Source: Candidatus Paraburkholderia calva (lineage in GTDB: Bacteria; Pseudomonadota; Gammaproteobacteria; Burkholderiales; Burkholderiaceae). From it: a DNA stretch of 64,000 nucleotides. The notes under the pieces are model-generated. The model saw only the letters and a list, made by a program, of their open reading frames with translations. It was not told the origin of the DNA and made no database searches. The translations under genes were made by a program, and so were the position numbers. Location of the stretch: the NCBI GenBank assembly GCA_001184395.1, contig LFLF01000002.1, positions 1 through 64,000 on the forward strand, given 5' to 3'. Below, piece by piece: positions 9,487-21,038 of the stretch. Position 1 is the stretch's first letter, and every line of letters begins with the position of its first letter.

Positions 9487-10794
9487 TCAATGGCGCGCTT
9501 CGCCGATCAGCGCGACGGAATCGAAAGCGTGCTGATTCGCCTGATGGCGGCGCATCACGAAGTACATCATCAGGCAGACGAACGAGCCGAACAGCACGAT
9601 GACGAACTGGATCGGCATGTCGAGCCACACCAGCAGAGCGTACAGGCACAGCATGATCAGCATCGACAGATTCTCGTTGAAGTTCTGCACGGCGATGGAA
9701 TGCCCGGCGGACAACAGCACGTGCCCGCGATGCTGCAACAACGCATTCATCGGCACGACGAAGAAGCCCGACAGGCCGCCGACAACCATCAGGAACAGAT
9801 AGGCGATCAGCAGATAACTGGGAAAGTGCATCTTGCCGAAATAGATGCCCCAGTGCGCGGGGAACAGATGGCGCGTGTAGAACGCCATCAACATGACGGC
9901 GATGCCCATGATGATGCCCACCGGCAGCACCGATAGCGAACGCTTGAGCGGCACGCGCGCCGCTGCGAGCACCGCGCCCATCGCTACGCCGACAGCGATC
10001 ACGGCCTGCAGAATCGCGGCTTGCGAGAGCATCATGCCGAGCGACACCTCGGCCCACTTTAGCACGATGAATTGCAGCGTCGCGCCCGCGCCCCAGAAGA
10101 GCGTGGTCACCGCGAGCGAGATCTGGCCGAGCTTGTCGCGCCACAACGTGAGAAAGCAGTCGGCGAAATCGGTGATCAGCTTGATCGGCCGCGTTTCCTG
10201 CTTTGGATAGCGCGCGCCGGTGTCCGGAATACGCAGATTGAAGAGCGCGGCGATCACGTACATTGCTATGATGACGAGCATCGCGGCTTCGGAGGGCGTG
10301 TTGATGCGCGGTATGTGGTACGACAGCAGATGACTCGCGATATGCGGACTGATGACCGCGCCGCCCATCACGGTGCCCAAAATGATCGAGCCGACCGTGG
10401 TCCCTTCGATCCAGCCGTTCGCGGCGACGAGCCGGTCGGGCGGCAGCAGTTCGGTGAGAATGCCGTACTTCGCGGGCGAATAAGCCGCTGCGCCGAAGCC
10501 TACGATGCCGTAAGCCAGCAACGGATGCGCGCCGATCAGCATGGTGAGGCAGCCGACTACTTTGATGGAATTGGTCACGAACATGACGTGACCTTTGGGC
10601 CGGGAATCCGCGAAAGCGCCAACGAATGCGGCCAGAATCACATACGACAAGACGAAGAACAGCTTGAGCAGCGGTGTCATCCAGTTGGGCGCGTGGAGGT
10701 CTTTCAGCAGTGCGATGGCAGCGATCAGTAATGCGTTATCGGCCAACGATGAGAAAAACTGCGCGGCCATGATGGTGTAAAAACCTTTTTTCAT
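9487..10794 (-). CDS. lplT: lysophospholipid transporter LplT (MFS)
   Basis: Inner-membrane MFS carrier, 435 aa, that flips lysophospholipids to the cytoplasm for re-acylation. ATG 10794 (MKKGFYTIMAAQFFSSLADN) is chosen because homology starts there; the upstream open frame looks non-coding. About 12 hydrophobic segments are seen, with family motifs SLADNALLIAAIALL, FAYSPAKYG-like AAAYSPAKYGILTELLPPDR and NGWIEGTTVGSIILG. In many proteobacteria LplT acts with the acyltransferase/synthetase Aas, which is not nearby here. It is transcribed divergently from alr across 275 bp and upstream of the broken thiM. No lesions seen. Confidence 0.9.
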   Translation of the reverse strand: MKKGFYTIMAAQFFSSLADNALLIAAIALLKDLHAPNWMTPLLKLFFVLSYVILAAFVGAFADSRPKGHVMFVTNSIKVVGCLTMLIGAHPLLAYGIVGFGAAAYSPAKYGILTELLPPDRLVAANGWIEGTTVGSIILGTVMGGAVISPHIASHLLSYHIPRINTPSEAAMLVIIAMYVIAALFNLRIPDTGARYPKQETRPIKLITDFADCFLTLWRDKLGQISLAVTTLFWGAGATLQFIVLKWAEVSLGMMLSQAAILQAVIAVGVAMGAVLAAARVPLKRSLSVLPVGIIMGIAVMLMAFYTRHLFPAHWGIYFGKMHFPSYLLIAYLFLMVVGGLSGFFVVPMNALLQHRGHVLLSAGHSIAVQNFNENLSMLIMLCLYALLVWLDMPIQFVIVLFGSFVCLMMYFVMRRHQANQHAFDSVALIGEARH

Positions 10795-11069
10795 CTGATC
10801 CGAAGCTTTCCTCACTGCGGGTGATTCGCCCCGAACGCTCGCCGTGCCGCGCGTCTTGCGTCCAGGCTTATGCCTTTCGAAATAGGTTGTGCGCACGGCT
10901 TTATAACACGAAAATAGGCACATTCTGACTAGCAGTAATCTCGATCGCGTGCGGAAACACACGATCGTGCACCGAATTCCTCATAAGATACTGATTCGCA
11001 AGGCATCCGAGCCGGACCGCGAAACCGCTTTCCGTCCCGCTGCGCGAATTGCAAGACCACTGAATACTC

Positions 11070-12140
11070 ATGCCGCGCCCCCTCTCAGCAACGATCCATA
11101 CCGCCGCACTCGCCAACAACCTCGCCGTCGCGCGCAAGTTCGCGCCGAAATCCCGGATCTGGGCTGTCGTCAAGGCCAATGCGTATGGCCACGGACTCGC
11201 CCGAGCGTTCCCCGGACTGCGTGCAACCGACGGCTTTGGCCTACTCGACCTCGAAGAAGCCGCGAAGTTGCGTGAATTGGGCTGGGCCGGCCCGATTCTT
11301 CTGCTGGAAGGATTTTTCCGCCCGACCGACATCGACGTGATCGACCGCTACAGCCTGACCACGGCGGTTCATTGCGACGAGCAATTGCGCATGCTGGAAA
11401 TGGCGCGCCTGTCCAAGCCGGTCAACATCCAGCTGAAGATGAACAGCGGCATGAACCGGCTCGGCTACACGCCGGAGAAGTTCCGCGTGGCGTGGGAACG
11501 GGCGCGGGCGGTGCAGGGCGTCGGCCAGATCACGCTCATGACCCATTTTCCCGACGCCGACGGCCCGTGCGGCATCGCGCATCAACTGGAGGCGTTCGAA
11601 CGTGGCACGGAGGGTATCGCAGGGGCGTGCAGCCTGTCGAACTCGGCGGCGGTGCTGTGGCATCCGGACGCACATTTCGACTGGGTGCGGCCGGGAATCA
11701 TCCTGTATGGTGCGTCGCCGTCGGGCAAAACCGCCGATATCGCCGATATCGGTCTCAAGTCCGCCATGACGCTCGCGTCCGAAATCATCGCCGTGCAGAC
11801 GGTCGAGACGGGCCAAAGCATCGGTTACGGCTCGACCTATGTCGCCGCCAAGCCGACCAAAATCGGCGTGGTCGCGTGCGGCTATGCGGACGGCTATCCG
11901 CGGGTCGCGTCGGAAGGCACGCCGGTCATCGTCGAGGGCGTGAGGACGCAACTCGTCGGCCGCGTGTCGATGGACATGCTCACCGTCGATCTCACGCCGT
12001 GCCCGGGCGCGGGCATCGGTTCGCGCATCGAATTGTGGGGCGCGAACCTGGCTATCGACGAGGTCGCGAGTTCGTGCGGCACCATCGGCTACGAGCTGAT
12101 GTGCGCGATCGCGCAGCGCGTGCCGGTGTGCGCCGAATGA
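11070..12140 (+). CDS. alr: alanine racemase
   Basis: PLP-dependent enzyme making D-alanine for peptidoglycan, 356 aa from ATG 11070. The PLP lysine is K35 in [12 protein letters not shown], and the catalytic tyrosine of the opposite face is Y253 in [29 protein letters not shown] and [12 protein letters not shown] are further family motifs. A 9-bp in-frame repeat (11732-11749) gives ADIADI in a surface region. Length and ends fit the family and no lesion is seen, as expected for an essential wall gene if it is the only racemase. Confidence 0.94.
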   Translation: MPRPLSATIHTAALANNLAVARKFAPKSRIWAVVKANAYGHGLARAFPGLRATDGFGLLDLEEAAKLRELGWAGPILLLEGFFRPTDIDVIDRYSLTTAVHCDEQLRMLEMARLSKPVNIQLKMNSGMNRLGYTPEKFRVAWERARAVQGVGQITLMTHFPDADGPCGIAHQLEAFERGTEGIAGACSLSNSAAVLWHPDAHFDWVRPGIILYGASPSGKTADIADIGLKSAMTLASEIIAVQTVETGQSIGYGSTYVAAKPTKIGVVACGYADGYPRVASEGTPVIVEGVRTQLVGRVSMDMLTVDLTPCPGAGIGSRIELWGANLAIDEVASSCGTIGYELMCAIAQRVPVCAE

Positions 12141-12197
12141 TGCATGGGCCAGTCGCGCATCGCAAGAATTCGAACGAAAACTCAAGGCAAGGTCGGT

Positions 12198-13490
12198 GTG
12201 GCAAAAGTAGCGAAGGCAAAGACGCTATACGTCTGTAGCCAATGCGGCGCGCAGGCGCCGAAATGGACGTGGCAGTGCGCGGCGTGTCACGCCTGGAACA
12301 CGCTGACGGAATTGGTGGCCGAAACGCCGTCGGCATATCGCTTTCAGGCGCTGGCGAAAAGCTCGCCGGTGCAGCGGCTCGCGGAAATCGAAGCTGCCGA
12401 TGTGCCGCGCTTCACGACCAGCGTAGGCGAATTCGATCGCGTGCTGGGCGGCGGACTGTTGCCCGGCGGCGATCCGGGCATCGGCAAATTGACGCTCTTG
12501 CTGCAATCGCCCGCGAGCGGCGCGCACTGTATGTGAGCGGCGAGGAGCCCGGCGCGCAGATCGCGTTGCGCGCGCAACGGCTCGGGCTCATCGGCAACAA
12601 GGACAGCGCGGTTGCCGATCTCGGCCTGCTCGCCGAGATCCAACTCGAAAAGATTCAGGTGACTATCGACGAATAACGGCCCGAAGTTGCCGTCATCGAC
12701 TCGATCCAGACCATCTATTCCGAAGCGCTGACGTCCGCGCCCGGTTCGGTCGCGCAGGTGCGCGAATGCGCGGCGCAAATGACGCACATTGCCAAGCAGA
12801 CGGGTATGGCCATCATCATGGTCGGACACGTGACCAAGGAAGGGCAGCATCGCGGAGCCGCGCGTGCTAGAATATATCGTGGACACGGTGCTGTACTTCG
12901 AAGGCGACACGCATTCGTCGCTTCGTCTGGTGCGCACGTTCAAGAACCGCTTCGGCACGGTGAACGAACTCGGCGTCTTCGTGATGACCGATCGCGGCCT
13001 GCGCGGCGTCGCCAATCAATCGGCGCTGTTCTTGTCGCAGCATGAGCAGAGCGTGGCGGGATCCTGCGTCCTGGTGACGCAGGAGGGCTCGCGGTCGGGC
13101 TGGAGCAGAAACGGCTGGCGGTGCTACATCGGCATGCGGGTATCGCGTGTTTCGATCAGGACGTGTTTCTGAATGCGGTGGGCGGCGTGAAGATCACCGA
13201 GCCCGCCGCCGATCTGGCTGTGCTGCTCGCGATCCATTTTCACCGATGCGCAACAAGCCGCTGCCCAAAGGCCTGATCACGTTCGGCGAGGTTGGCCTCG
13301 CGGGCGAGATTCGTCCATCGTCGCCGCGCGGGCAGGATCGCTTGAAGGAAGCTGCCAAGCTCGGTTTTTCGATCGCGCTGATTCCGAAAGCGAATGTACC
13401 GAAGCAGGCCATTGACGGATTGAAGGTCATTGCGGTCGACCGGATCGAGGAAGGGATCGACCGTGTCCGCGATCTCGAACGATTCCTGAC
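12198..13490 (+). pseudogene. radA: DNA repair protein RadA (Sms), inactivated
   Basis: RadA is a RecA-like branch-migration helicase with an N-terminal zinc finger, an ATPase and a Lon-like C-terminal domain. From GTG 12198 the zinc finger is present (YVCSQCGAQAPKW, CAACHAWN). The Walker A region has lost VVLIGG between two GGCGGCG repeats (in frame) and reads GGDPGIGKLT, so the Ser/Thr after Lys is also changed. A further deletion shifts the frame near 12505-12515. A TAA replaces a probable CAA near 12674. Later pieces, [58 protein letters not shown] and KLGFSIALIPKANVPKQAID, lie in other frames with parts of the middle missing. It is thoroughly degraded. Confidence 0.9.
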
Positions 13491-13925
13491 GCGAACATGG
13501 CGGAACATTGTGCGCTTCGTAACGCGTCGTAAAAAAGCGCCGGGACCTGTAATCTATTTAAGTTTCTACGTCTCTATCCTTTCAGTGCTACGGAACCAGT
13601 CAACCCCGCCGATGCTCTCAGACAGGCGAAGTGACCGGAAGGATCGAGAGGATCACGCTTTGAAACAAGCCAAATCAATCCGGCCGAAAGCCGCGTTCCA
13701 TCTGCGCGGATGCCGGGTGTCGCCACCCTTGCAGCAGCCCTGGGCAGCGGTTGCCGGATCGTCGAATAGATCGACGGCGAAGGGCAGATCTCGCGCCGGG
13801 TAGTCGCGGCGGATGTTACCGAAGACGAGTCGTTGCCACCATTCGTCATCATGTGATGGGCCGTAAGCATGTGCTCATCGACGACGAACGCCAGCCGCGT
13901 CAAACCTTGCCGCGGCGCTGAGTGT
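13491..13925. other. Degraded region without a recognisable gene
   Basis: Between the radA remnant and the CoA-transferase remnant no intact gene is seen. On the minus strand (about 13870 down to 13740) a coding-like stretch reads SHDDEWWQRLVFGNIRRDYP, then ARDLPFAVDLFDDP, with later frame loss. The composition (Trp pair, charged residues, no stops) looks like decayed protein-coding DNA, but I do not recognise the family. The rest looks non-coding. Confidence 0.4.
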
Positions 13926-14345
13926 TCAACGGGCGAAGAGCGGATGCACTGCGGCTTCGGCGGGCATGAGCACGGGCGCCACACAACAATCGAGCGGTTC
14001 TAGCAGCGCCACCCATTCGTCGCGGGTGCGCTCGCGGATCAGCGCGGCGAGTTCTGCGCCGAGTTGCGCGGCATCCGCGCCGCCGATCGCCTAACCAAGA
14101 CTCCAGTGCCGCGCCGCCCAGTGCGGACGTCCAATGGGCCTCGCAAAAGGTCTGCCAGAACTTCAGTTCCAGCGCTCCCACGACAATGAAGCGCTCGTCC
14201 TTTGTGCGATAGACGTCGTAGCAGGGCACGCCGCCGTTGAGCAGGCCCGCGCGCGTGTGCTGGCGTAATCGTCGTTGGTGAGCCCGATATGCGCCATCAC
14301 GTTGTGCGCGTGCATCGCGTGGGTCATCGATACGCGTCGAGGTAC
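13926..14345 (-). pseudogene. CaiB/BaiF-type CoA-transferase family III, C-terminal remnant
   Basis: The minus strand reads THAMHAHNVMAHIGLTNDDY, then GLLNGGVPCYDVYRTKDERF and IVVGALELKFWQTFCEA, then in other frames ELAALIRERTRDEWVALLEP, LDCCVAPVLMPAEAAVHPL and a TGA at 13926-13928. This is the C-terminal half of family III CoA-transferases (alpha-methylacyl-CoA racemase / CaiB group), which move CoA between carboxylic acids. The N-terminal half, with the nucleophilic Asp, is absent. The sequence continues directly from the end of the ABC-F gene, so a deletion removed the intergenic region and the 5' half. At least two more frame changes follow. Confidence 0.75.
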
Positions 14346-16257
14346 CGTCCTTCGCCGCCACGCGCCACGTCTGCTCCAGCTCCTCGTGGGCTTCGAGCCA
14401 TTCCATTTCGAGCGTTTCGAGGCGCGCATTGACCTCGCCCTGACCGGCGGATCGTCTCGATGAGCTTCGCTTTCTGCGCGGTGTCGTAACTCGCTGAATC
14501 GGCCACGAACGCGTCGAGTTCGGCTTTCTCGGTGTGGAGCTTCTCGATCTTCGCGATGCGCGTCTGCAAAGGCTTCTTCAGGTGTGCGAGCTTCTGTCGC
14601 TGCTGCGCTTCTTGCTTGCGCTCTTCGCGGCGGTTGGGCGCATTGTCCGATACATCGGCGGTGCCGCTCGCTTCCTTGGCTGCCGCGCGCGTCTCGGCGG
14701 CGTGTTGCAGCAGCCAGTCGCGATAATCGTCGAGATTGCCGTCGAACGGATTCAGACGATGCTTGGCCACCAGCATTAAGGTGTCGGTCGTCGCGCGCAG
14801 CAAATGGCGGTCGTGCAAGACGATGATCAGCGTGCCTTCGAACTGCGCGAGCGCCATGGTCAACGCGTGACGCGTTTCGAGGCCGAGGTGATTGGTCGGT
14901 TCGTCGAGCAGCAGGTTCGGCTTCTGCCAGATGATCAGCGCAAGTGCGAGTCGCGCCTTTTCGCCGTCCGAGAAGGGCGCGATCTTCGCGGTCGCCATGT
15001 CGCCGGAGAAGTTGAAGCTGCCGAGGAAGTCGCGCAGTTCCTGCTCGCACGTGTCGGGCGCAAGACGCGTGAGATGCTCGAGCGCGGAGTCGTCGGGAAG
15101 CAGCGTTTCCAGTTGATGCTGCGCGAAGTAGCCGATTGCAGACCCTTGCCCTGACGCACGCCGTCCGACAGCGGTTTGAGCGTCTGTGCGAGCGTCTTGA
15201 TGAGTGTCGACTTGCCCTGACCGTTGGCGCCGAGCAGGCCGATGCGCTGCCTGTTCTGGATCGACAGCGTGACGCCGTCGACGATCGGAATCTCATGCCC
15301 GTCGTCGTCGCGATAGCCGCAACGCACGGCTTCCATGACCATCGTCGGATTGGGTGCGGTATCCGGCTCGCGAAACTCGAAGGTGAAGGGCGAAGCCGCA
15401 TGCGCCGGCGCGATCATCAGTTCCATCTTTTCCAGTGCCTTGACGCGGCTCTGCGCCTGTTTCGCCTTGGTCGCCTTGGCCTTGAAGCGGTCGATGAAAC
15501 AAACTCTGCAGATGCGCCACGGTGCGCTGCTGTTTCTCGTAAGCGCTTTGCTGCAACGCGAGTTACTGGGCACACAGCACTTCGAACTGGCTGTAGTTGC
15601 CGCCGTAGTGTTTGACCTGACGATTCTCCAGATGCAGCGTGATGTTGCAGACCGCGTCGAGGAATTCGCGGTCGTGCGAAATCACGACCAGCGTGCCGCG
15701 ATAGCGCCCAAGCCAGTCTTCGAGCCAGACGATCGCGTCGAGGTCCAGGGGATTGGTCGGTTCGTCGAGCAAGAGCAGATCGGACGGGCACATCAGCACC
15801 TGCGCGAGATTCAGACGTATGTGCCAGCCGCCCGAAAAGCTCGCGACGGGTTCGCGCGTCTACTCGAGTGTGAAGCCCAGGCCGAGCAGCAATTTCGGCG
15901 CGGGCGGGCGCGGTGTAGCCGTCGGCATCGGCGAAGGCGGCGTGCGCGGCCGATGCCGCCGCGATGCGTGCTTCGATGGCGCGCAGATGCGTATCGCCGT
16001 CGAGCGTGTAGTTGAGCGCGCGGTGCGGTCCACCGCCGGCGTTTCCTGCGCGACATGCGCGATGCGCCACGACGGCGGCATCGAAAAATCGCCGTCGTCC
16101 GCGTGCAGTTCGCCGCGTAGCACGGAAAACAGCGTGGACTTGCCCGCGCTGTTCGGCCGACGAGACCGGCTTTCTCGCCAGGATTGAGCGTGAAGCTCGT
16201 GTCTTCGAAAAGCGGCTTGGTGCCGCGGGACAGGCTGAACTGGTTGAAGCGAATCAC
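14345..16257 (-). pseudogene. ABC-F family ATPase (YheS/Uup-like), inactivated
   Basis: ABC-F proteins are soluble twin-ATPase proteins that act on ribosomes. ATG 16257 gives MIRFNQFSLSRGTKPLFEDT, and the frame is lost inside the first Walker A (NSAGKSTLFSVLRGELHADD continues in another frame). The first Walker B reads DLLLLDEPTNPLDLDAIVWL. The second half has LLGANGQGKSTLIKTLAQTL, SDGEKARLALALIIWQKPNL and LLLDEPTNHLGLETRHALTM. At least four frames are needed to cover it. The expected C-terminal EMEWLEAHEELEQ is reached near 14380 but then runs into CoA-transferase sequence. Homology covers nearly the whole of an approximately 640-residue protein. Confidence 0.88.
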
Positions 16258-16407
16258 GGCGAATGGCGGCGGGCGAGGCGCGAGCGTTGAAGGAAACCGC
16301 TATTTTAGACTGGCCGGGTTGCGCCGGAAGGGTCGTCCGTTCGGCTAATGGCAGGCGCGGCCGGGCGTTGGTAGCATCCTCTATCGGATTCTTCACTCGG
16401 AGCGACC

Positions 16408-16899
16408 ATGAGCGACCTGCCCGCCAGCATCTACGAATTCACCGCCGAAACCCTCGACGGCGTCAGTCGAAGCCTCGACACCTACCGCGACAAGGTCTTG
16501 CTGATCGTCAACACGGCGAGCGAATGCGGTTTCACGCCGCAATACAAGGGCTTGCAGGAGATTTACCAGCAGTTCGCGGCGCGCGGCTTCGAAGTGCTGG
16601 GCTTTCCGTGCAACCAGTTCGGCAAGCAGGAGCCGGGCGACGCCGCGCAGATCGGCAGTTTCTGCGAGAAGAATTTCGGCGTGTCGTTTCCGATGTTCGC
16701 GAAGACCGAAGTGAACGGCGCGAACGCGCATCCGCTCTACAAGTTTCTGAAGGACAAGGAGCCGGGGCTGCTTGGGATCGAGGCCATCAAGTGGAACTTC
16801 ACGAAGTTTCTGGTCGATCGCAAGGGCAACATAATCAAGCGCTACGCGCCGCAGACCAAGCCCGAAGCGATCGCGGACGACATCGACAAGCTGCTTTAA
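16408..16899 (+). CDS. glutathione peroxidase (thiol peroxidase, BtuE/BsaA type)
   Basis: Reduces hydroperoxides using a thiol donor. The product is 163 aa from ATG 16408. The Cys-type active site is complete: C40 in [13 protein letters not shown]74 in [11 protein letters not shown], and W129-N130 in [14 protein letters not shown]. Bacterial cysteine forms of this fold often use thioredoxin rather than glutathione. It is transcribed divergently from the broken ABC-F gene and ends four bases inside the 3' end of the broken cardiolipin synthase gene on the other strand. Confidence 0.92.
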   Translation: MSDLPASIYEFTAETLDGVSRSLDTYRDKVLLIVNTASECGFTPQYKGLQEIYQQFAARGFEVLGFPCNQFGKQEPGDAAQIGSFCEKNFGVSFPMFAKTEVNGANAHPLYKFLKDKEPGLLGIEAIKWNFTKFLVDRKGNIIKRYAPQTKPEAIADDIDKLL

Positions 16900-18386
16900 A
16901 GAATCGGCGAGAAGAGGCGTGCCACATGCATGGCCATGCGGCGCGGAAACGACGCGCCGCGATAGTCCTCGCTGTCGATCTCGAACGAATGCGCGAAGTC
17001 CGCGAGCAGCATTTGCTCGACTTCGCGCGCGAAGCTCCGGTCGACGGTCAGCACGGTGATCTCGAAGTTCAGACGGAACGAGCGGTTGTCCAGATTCGCG
17101 CTGCCGATCGACGCCGCGATATCGTCCACCAGCACGACCTTCTGATGCAGAAAGCCCGGCTTGTAGCGGAACACGCGCACGCCGGCCTGCACGAGGTCGT
17201 ATGCGTAGAGCTTCGACGCCGTGAACACCACGCGACGATCGCGCAGGCTCGGAATCAGAATATGCACGTCGATGCCGCGTATCACCGCGAGCAGCAGCGC
17301 GGAGAACAGGGCTTCATCTGGAATGAGATAGGGCGAAGTGATCCAGATGCGCTCGCGCGCTGTGTTGATCGCTTCGACGAAGAACAGCGAACAGGTTTCC
17401 TGCTTGTCGGCGGGGCCGCTCGACAGCACCATGCAGTGCATGGTTTCGTCCGACGAAGGCGCGGGTCCGAGTTCCGGCAGACGCTGCGTGGCCCAGTACC
17501 AATCTTCGGTGAACACGAACTGGATGCTCGCCACCACCGGCCCGCGCACTTCGACATGCGTATCGCGCTACGGCGACAGACGCGGATTGCCGCCCAGATA
17601 CTCGCCGCCCACGTTATGGCCGCCTATGTACGCGCGCTTGCCGTCCACCACGACGATCTTCCGGTGGTTGTGGAAGTTGATCTGAAACCGGTGCACGAAC
17701 TTGCGCTTGGCCGCGAACGGATGCGCCTCGACGCCGCCCCCGTGCAGCGCGTTCACATAGCGATGTGGCAAGTCGAAGCTGCCGATGCTGTCGTAGAGGA
17801 AATACACCCGCACGCCTTCGCGCGCTTTCCCGATCAACTTTTCCTTGAGCAGGTCGCCCAGCGAATCGTCGCGCACAATGAGGAACTGCACGACGATATA
17901 GCGCTCTGCGGTATCGATGGCTTCGAGGATCGCGGCGAACGTCGCGTTGCCGTTGATTAGCACGCGCACCACGTTGCCGCGCAGGAACGGCATGCCGGAC
18001 AGGCGCTGCAAGGTGCTGATGGTCGGATTGCCGAGATAGGTCGCCGGTCCCGGCGCAATTTCGCCGCGCGCGCCCGACGAGTCGACGAGCGCGGTGGCTT
18101 CCGGTAAATCGCTGCGCGCGCCGGAATCCCATTCGGCGGGTTTCGAGCGGCTGCGCAGGATATCGAGTTCGAGCTGCCGTTCGTCGATATAACCGGCGAA
18201 CTTGCTGCGCCTGAGGAACAGATACGGAATGAGCGTGAAGTAGGGCATCGCGACGAGCGACACTGCCCACGCGACCGCGCTCTGCGAGGTGCGTGTGTTG
18301 ATGATGGCGTGGATTGCCGCGATCACGCCGAGCACGTGCGCGGCGATGACGAGGGTGCCGACGTGGAGCCAATCTGATGCTTGCAT
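16896..18386 (-). pseudogene. cls: cardiolipin synthase, interrupted by a single amber codon
   Basis: Phospholipase D-superfamily enzyme that makes cardiolipin at the inner membrane. From ATG 18386 there are two N-terminal membrane segments (VGTLVIAAHVLGVIAAIHAI and VAWAVSLVAMPYFTLIPYLF). The first HKD motif is in FHNHRKIVVVDGKRAYIGGH and the second is [20 protein letters not shown]. The frame is interrupted once, by TAG at 17568-17570 between NPRLSP and [13 protein letters not shown]. The family normally has Trp here, so TGG to TAG is likely. The same frame then runs to the stop at 16896, for a total of 496 codons. Without readthrough the product lacks the second HKD motif and would be inactive. 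Confidence 0.88.
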
Positions 18387-18508
18387 ATGACGCGGACGGT
18401 TTCCGGTGCCTCGCCGGCGTGCGCCGGCGACGATGCGTCATATTACCGAACCCTTTCGGGCGCGGCGGATCGGGTCACGAGTTGTGACGCTTTCCGCCTT
18501 GCGGTGCG

Positions 18509-19393
18509 TCAGATGGGGAGATCGGCCGCTTGGATGAGGAACACGTTGTCCTCGCTCGCGCTGGTCGAGAGCCACACGAGATCGAGGCCGCCGACCGCCG
18601 CCTCGACGTTCGCGCGTTCGTTGCCGATTTCGACCACCAGCACGCCGTCCTCCGTCAGCCACTTGCCCGCCTCGCGGATGATGCGCCGCACGATGTCCAT
18701 GCCGTCCGCGTCGCCCGCGAGCGCTAGTTCCGGCTCGTGGCGGTATTCCTCGGGCAGCGCCTGCATCGCATCGGCGTTGACGTAGGGCGGGTTGGTGACG
18801 ATTACCTCGTACTTCGCTTCGGGCAGCGGCGCGTACAGGTCGCCTTCGTACAGCGTCACGCGGTCCGCGAGATCGTAGTCGTCCACGTTGCGGCGCGCGA
18901 CGGCGAGCGCATCAGCAGAAATATCGACGGCATCGATATCGGCATTCTCGAAGACCTGCGCCGCGAGAATCGCGAGACACCCGGAACCGGTGCACAGCTC
19001 GAGCACGTGCCTCACGTGGTCCGGATCGGCCACATAAGGCTGCAAGCCGTCCTGCAGCAGTTCGCCAATGAACGAGCGCGGTACGATCACGCGTTCGTCG
19101 ACATAGAAACGGCGGCCGTGCATCCATGCTTCCTGCGTGATGTACGCGGCGGGAATGCGCTCTTTCGCGCGGCGCTCGATCACTTGCATGACGGAATCGA
19201 TCTCGTCGTCGAGCAGACGCGCGTCGAGGAACGGATCGAGCGTGTCCAGCGGCAAATGCAGCGTATGCAGGATTAGATACGCGGCTTCGTCGAACGCGTT
19301 GGCCGAGCCGTGGCCGAACGACAAACCGGCTTGCGTGAAGCGCGAGACGCCGAAGCGCAACAGGTCGCGCACGGTGGTAAAGGGCAGCGCCAT
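18509..19393 (-). CDS. prmB: 50S ribosomal protein L3 N5-glutamine methyltransferase PrmB
   Basis: SAM-dependent methyltransferase, 294 aa, for a glutamine of ribosomal protein L3. SAM-binding motif LELCTGSGCLAILAA is at about 131-145 and the amide-recognition NPPY motif at 201-204. The N-terminal helical domain (MALPFTTVRDLLRFGVSRFT) is typical of PrmB rather than PrmC. It lies 60 bp downstream of dapE on the minus strand, matching the Burkholderia dapC-dapD-arsC-dapE-prmB order. No lesion seen. Confidence 0.93.
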   Translation of the reverse strand: MALPFTTVRDLLRFGVSRFTQAGLSFGHGSANAFDEAAYLILHTLHLPLDTLDPFLDARLLDDEIDSVMQVIERRAKERIPAAYITQEAWMHGRRFYVDERVIVPRSFIGELLQDGLQPYVADPDHVRHVLELCTGSGCLAILAAQVFENADIDAVDISADALAVARRNVDDYDLADRVTLYEGDLYAPLPEAKYEVIVTNPPYVNADAMQALPEEYRHEPELALAGDADGMDIVRRIIREAGKWLTEDGVLVVEIGNERANVEAAVGGLDLVWLSTSASEDNVFLIQAADLPI

Positions 19394-19453
19394 GAGTGGC
19401 TCCTATTCTTTTGCGATGATGGCGAGACTCTTCATTGCGAGAGTCGGGTGAGG

Positions 19454-20596
<1,143 letters not shown>

Positions 20597-20686
20597 TTAA
20601 CCTGAAGCGATAAAAAATGCCGGCGCTGTGATCGGCACTCGTAGCGTTCGACCGATGACCGTCGAGTCCACAGTCATCGCACGGGA

Positions 20687-21036
20687 TCACGCAAAAAGCG
20701 TTTCGTACTGCTCGGCGGAAAAACCGAGCGTCTTCACGCGGCCGTTCACGACCACCACGGGGCGCTTGATGATCGACTGCTTGTGGATCTCGCGCCGGAC
20801 GTGGTGTCGGCTTCGGCCTTGTGCGTATCGGACAAGCCGCGCCACGTGGTGCCGCGCTTGTTGATGAGCTGATCCAGCGGCACGTCTTTCAGCCAGTCCT
20901 GAATCAGCTTGTCGGAGACGCCGGCCTTCTTGAAGTCGTGGAATTCGAACGGCACGCCGTGTTCTTCCAGCCACACGCGCGCTTTCTTCACGGTGTCGCA
21001 GTTCGGGATGCCGTACACGACAGTCGTCTTGGCCAA
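20687..21036 (-). pseudogene. ArsC/Spx (YffB)-family protein, frameshifted
   Basis: Small thioredoxin-fold protein related to arsenate reductase. From a TTG at 21036 the frame reads LAKTTVVYGIPNCDTVKKAR, VWLEEHGVPFEFHDFKKAGV and LINKRGTTWRGLSDTHKAEA. Near 20790-20810 the frame shifts, and the other frame ends IHKQSIIKRPVVVVNGRVKT, LGFSAEQYETLFA, stop 20687. The C-terminal R(P) motif region needed in this family (IKRPVVVVNGR) is therefore out of frame. It starts three bases after the dapD stop, so it was co-translated in the dap operon. The TTG start is where an ATG would be expected. Confidence 0.82.
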
Positions 21037-21038
21037 GT

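Noticed and set aside
16263-17960. 565-codon plus-strand frame across gpx and cls
   Set aside because: It covers gpx in another frame and the antisense of cls; no coherent domain.
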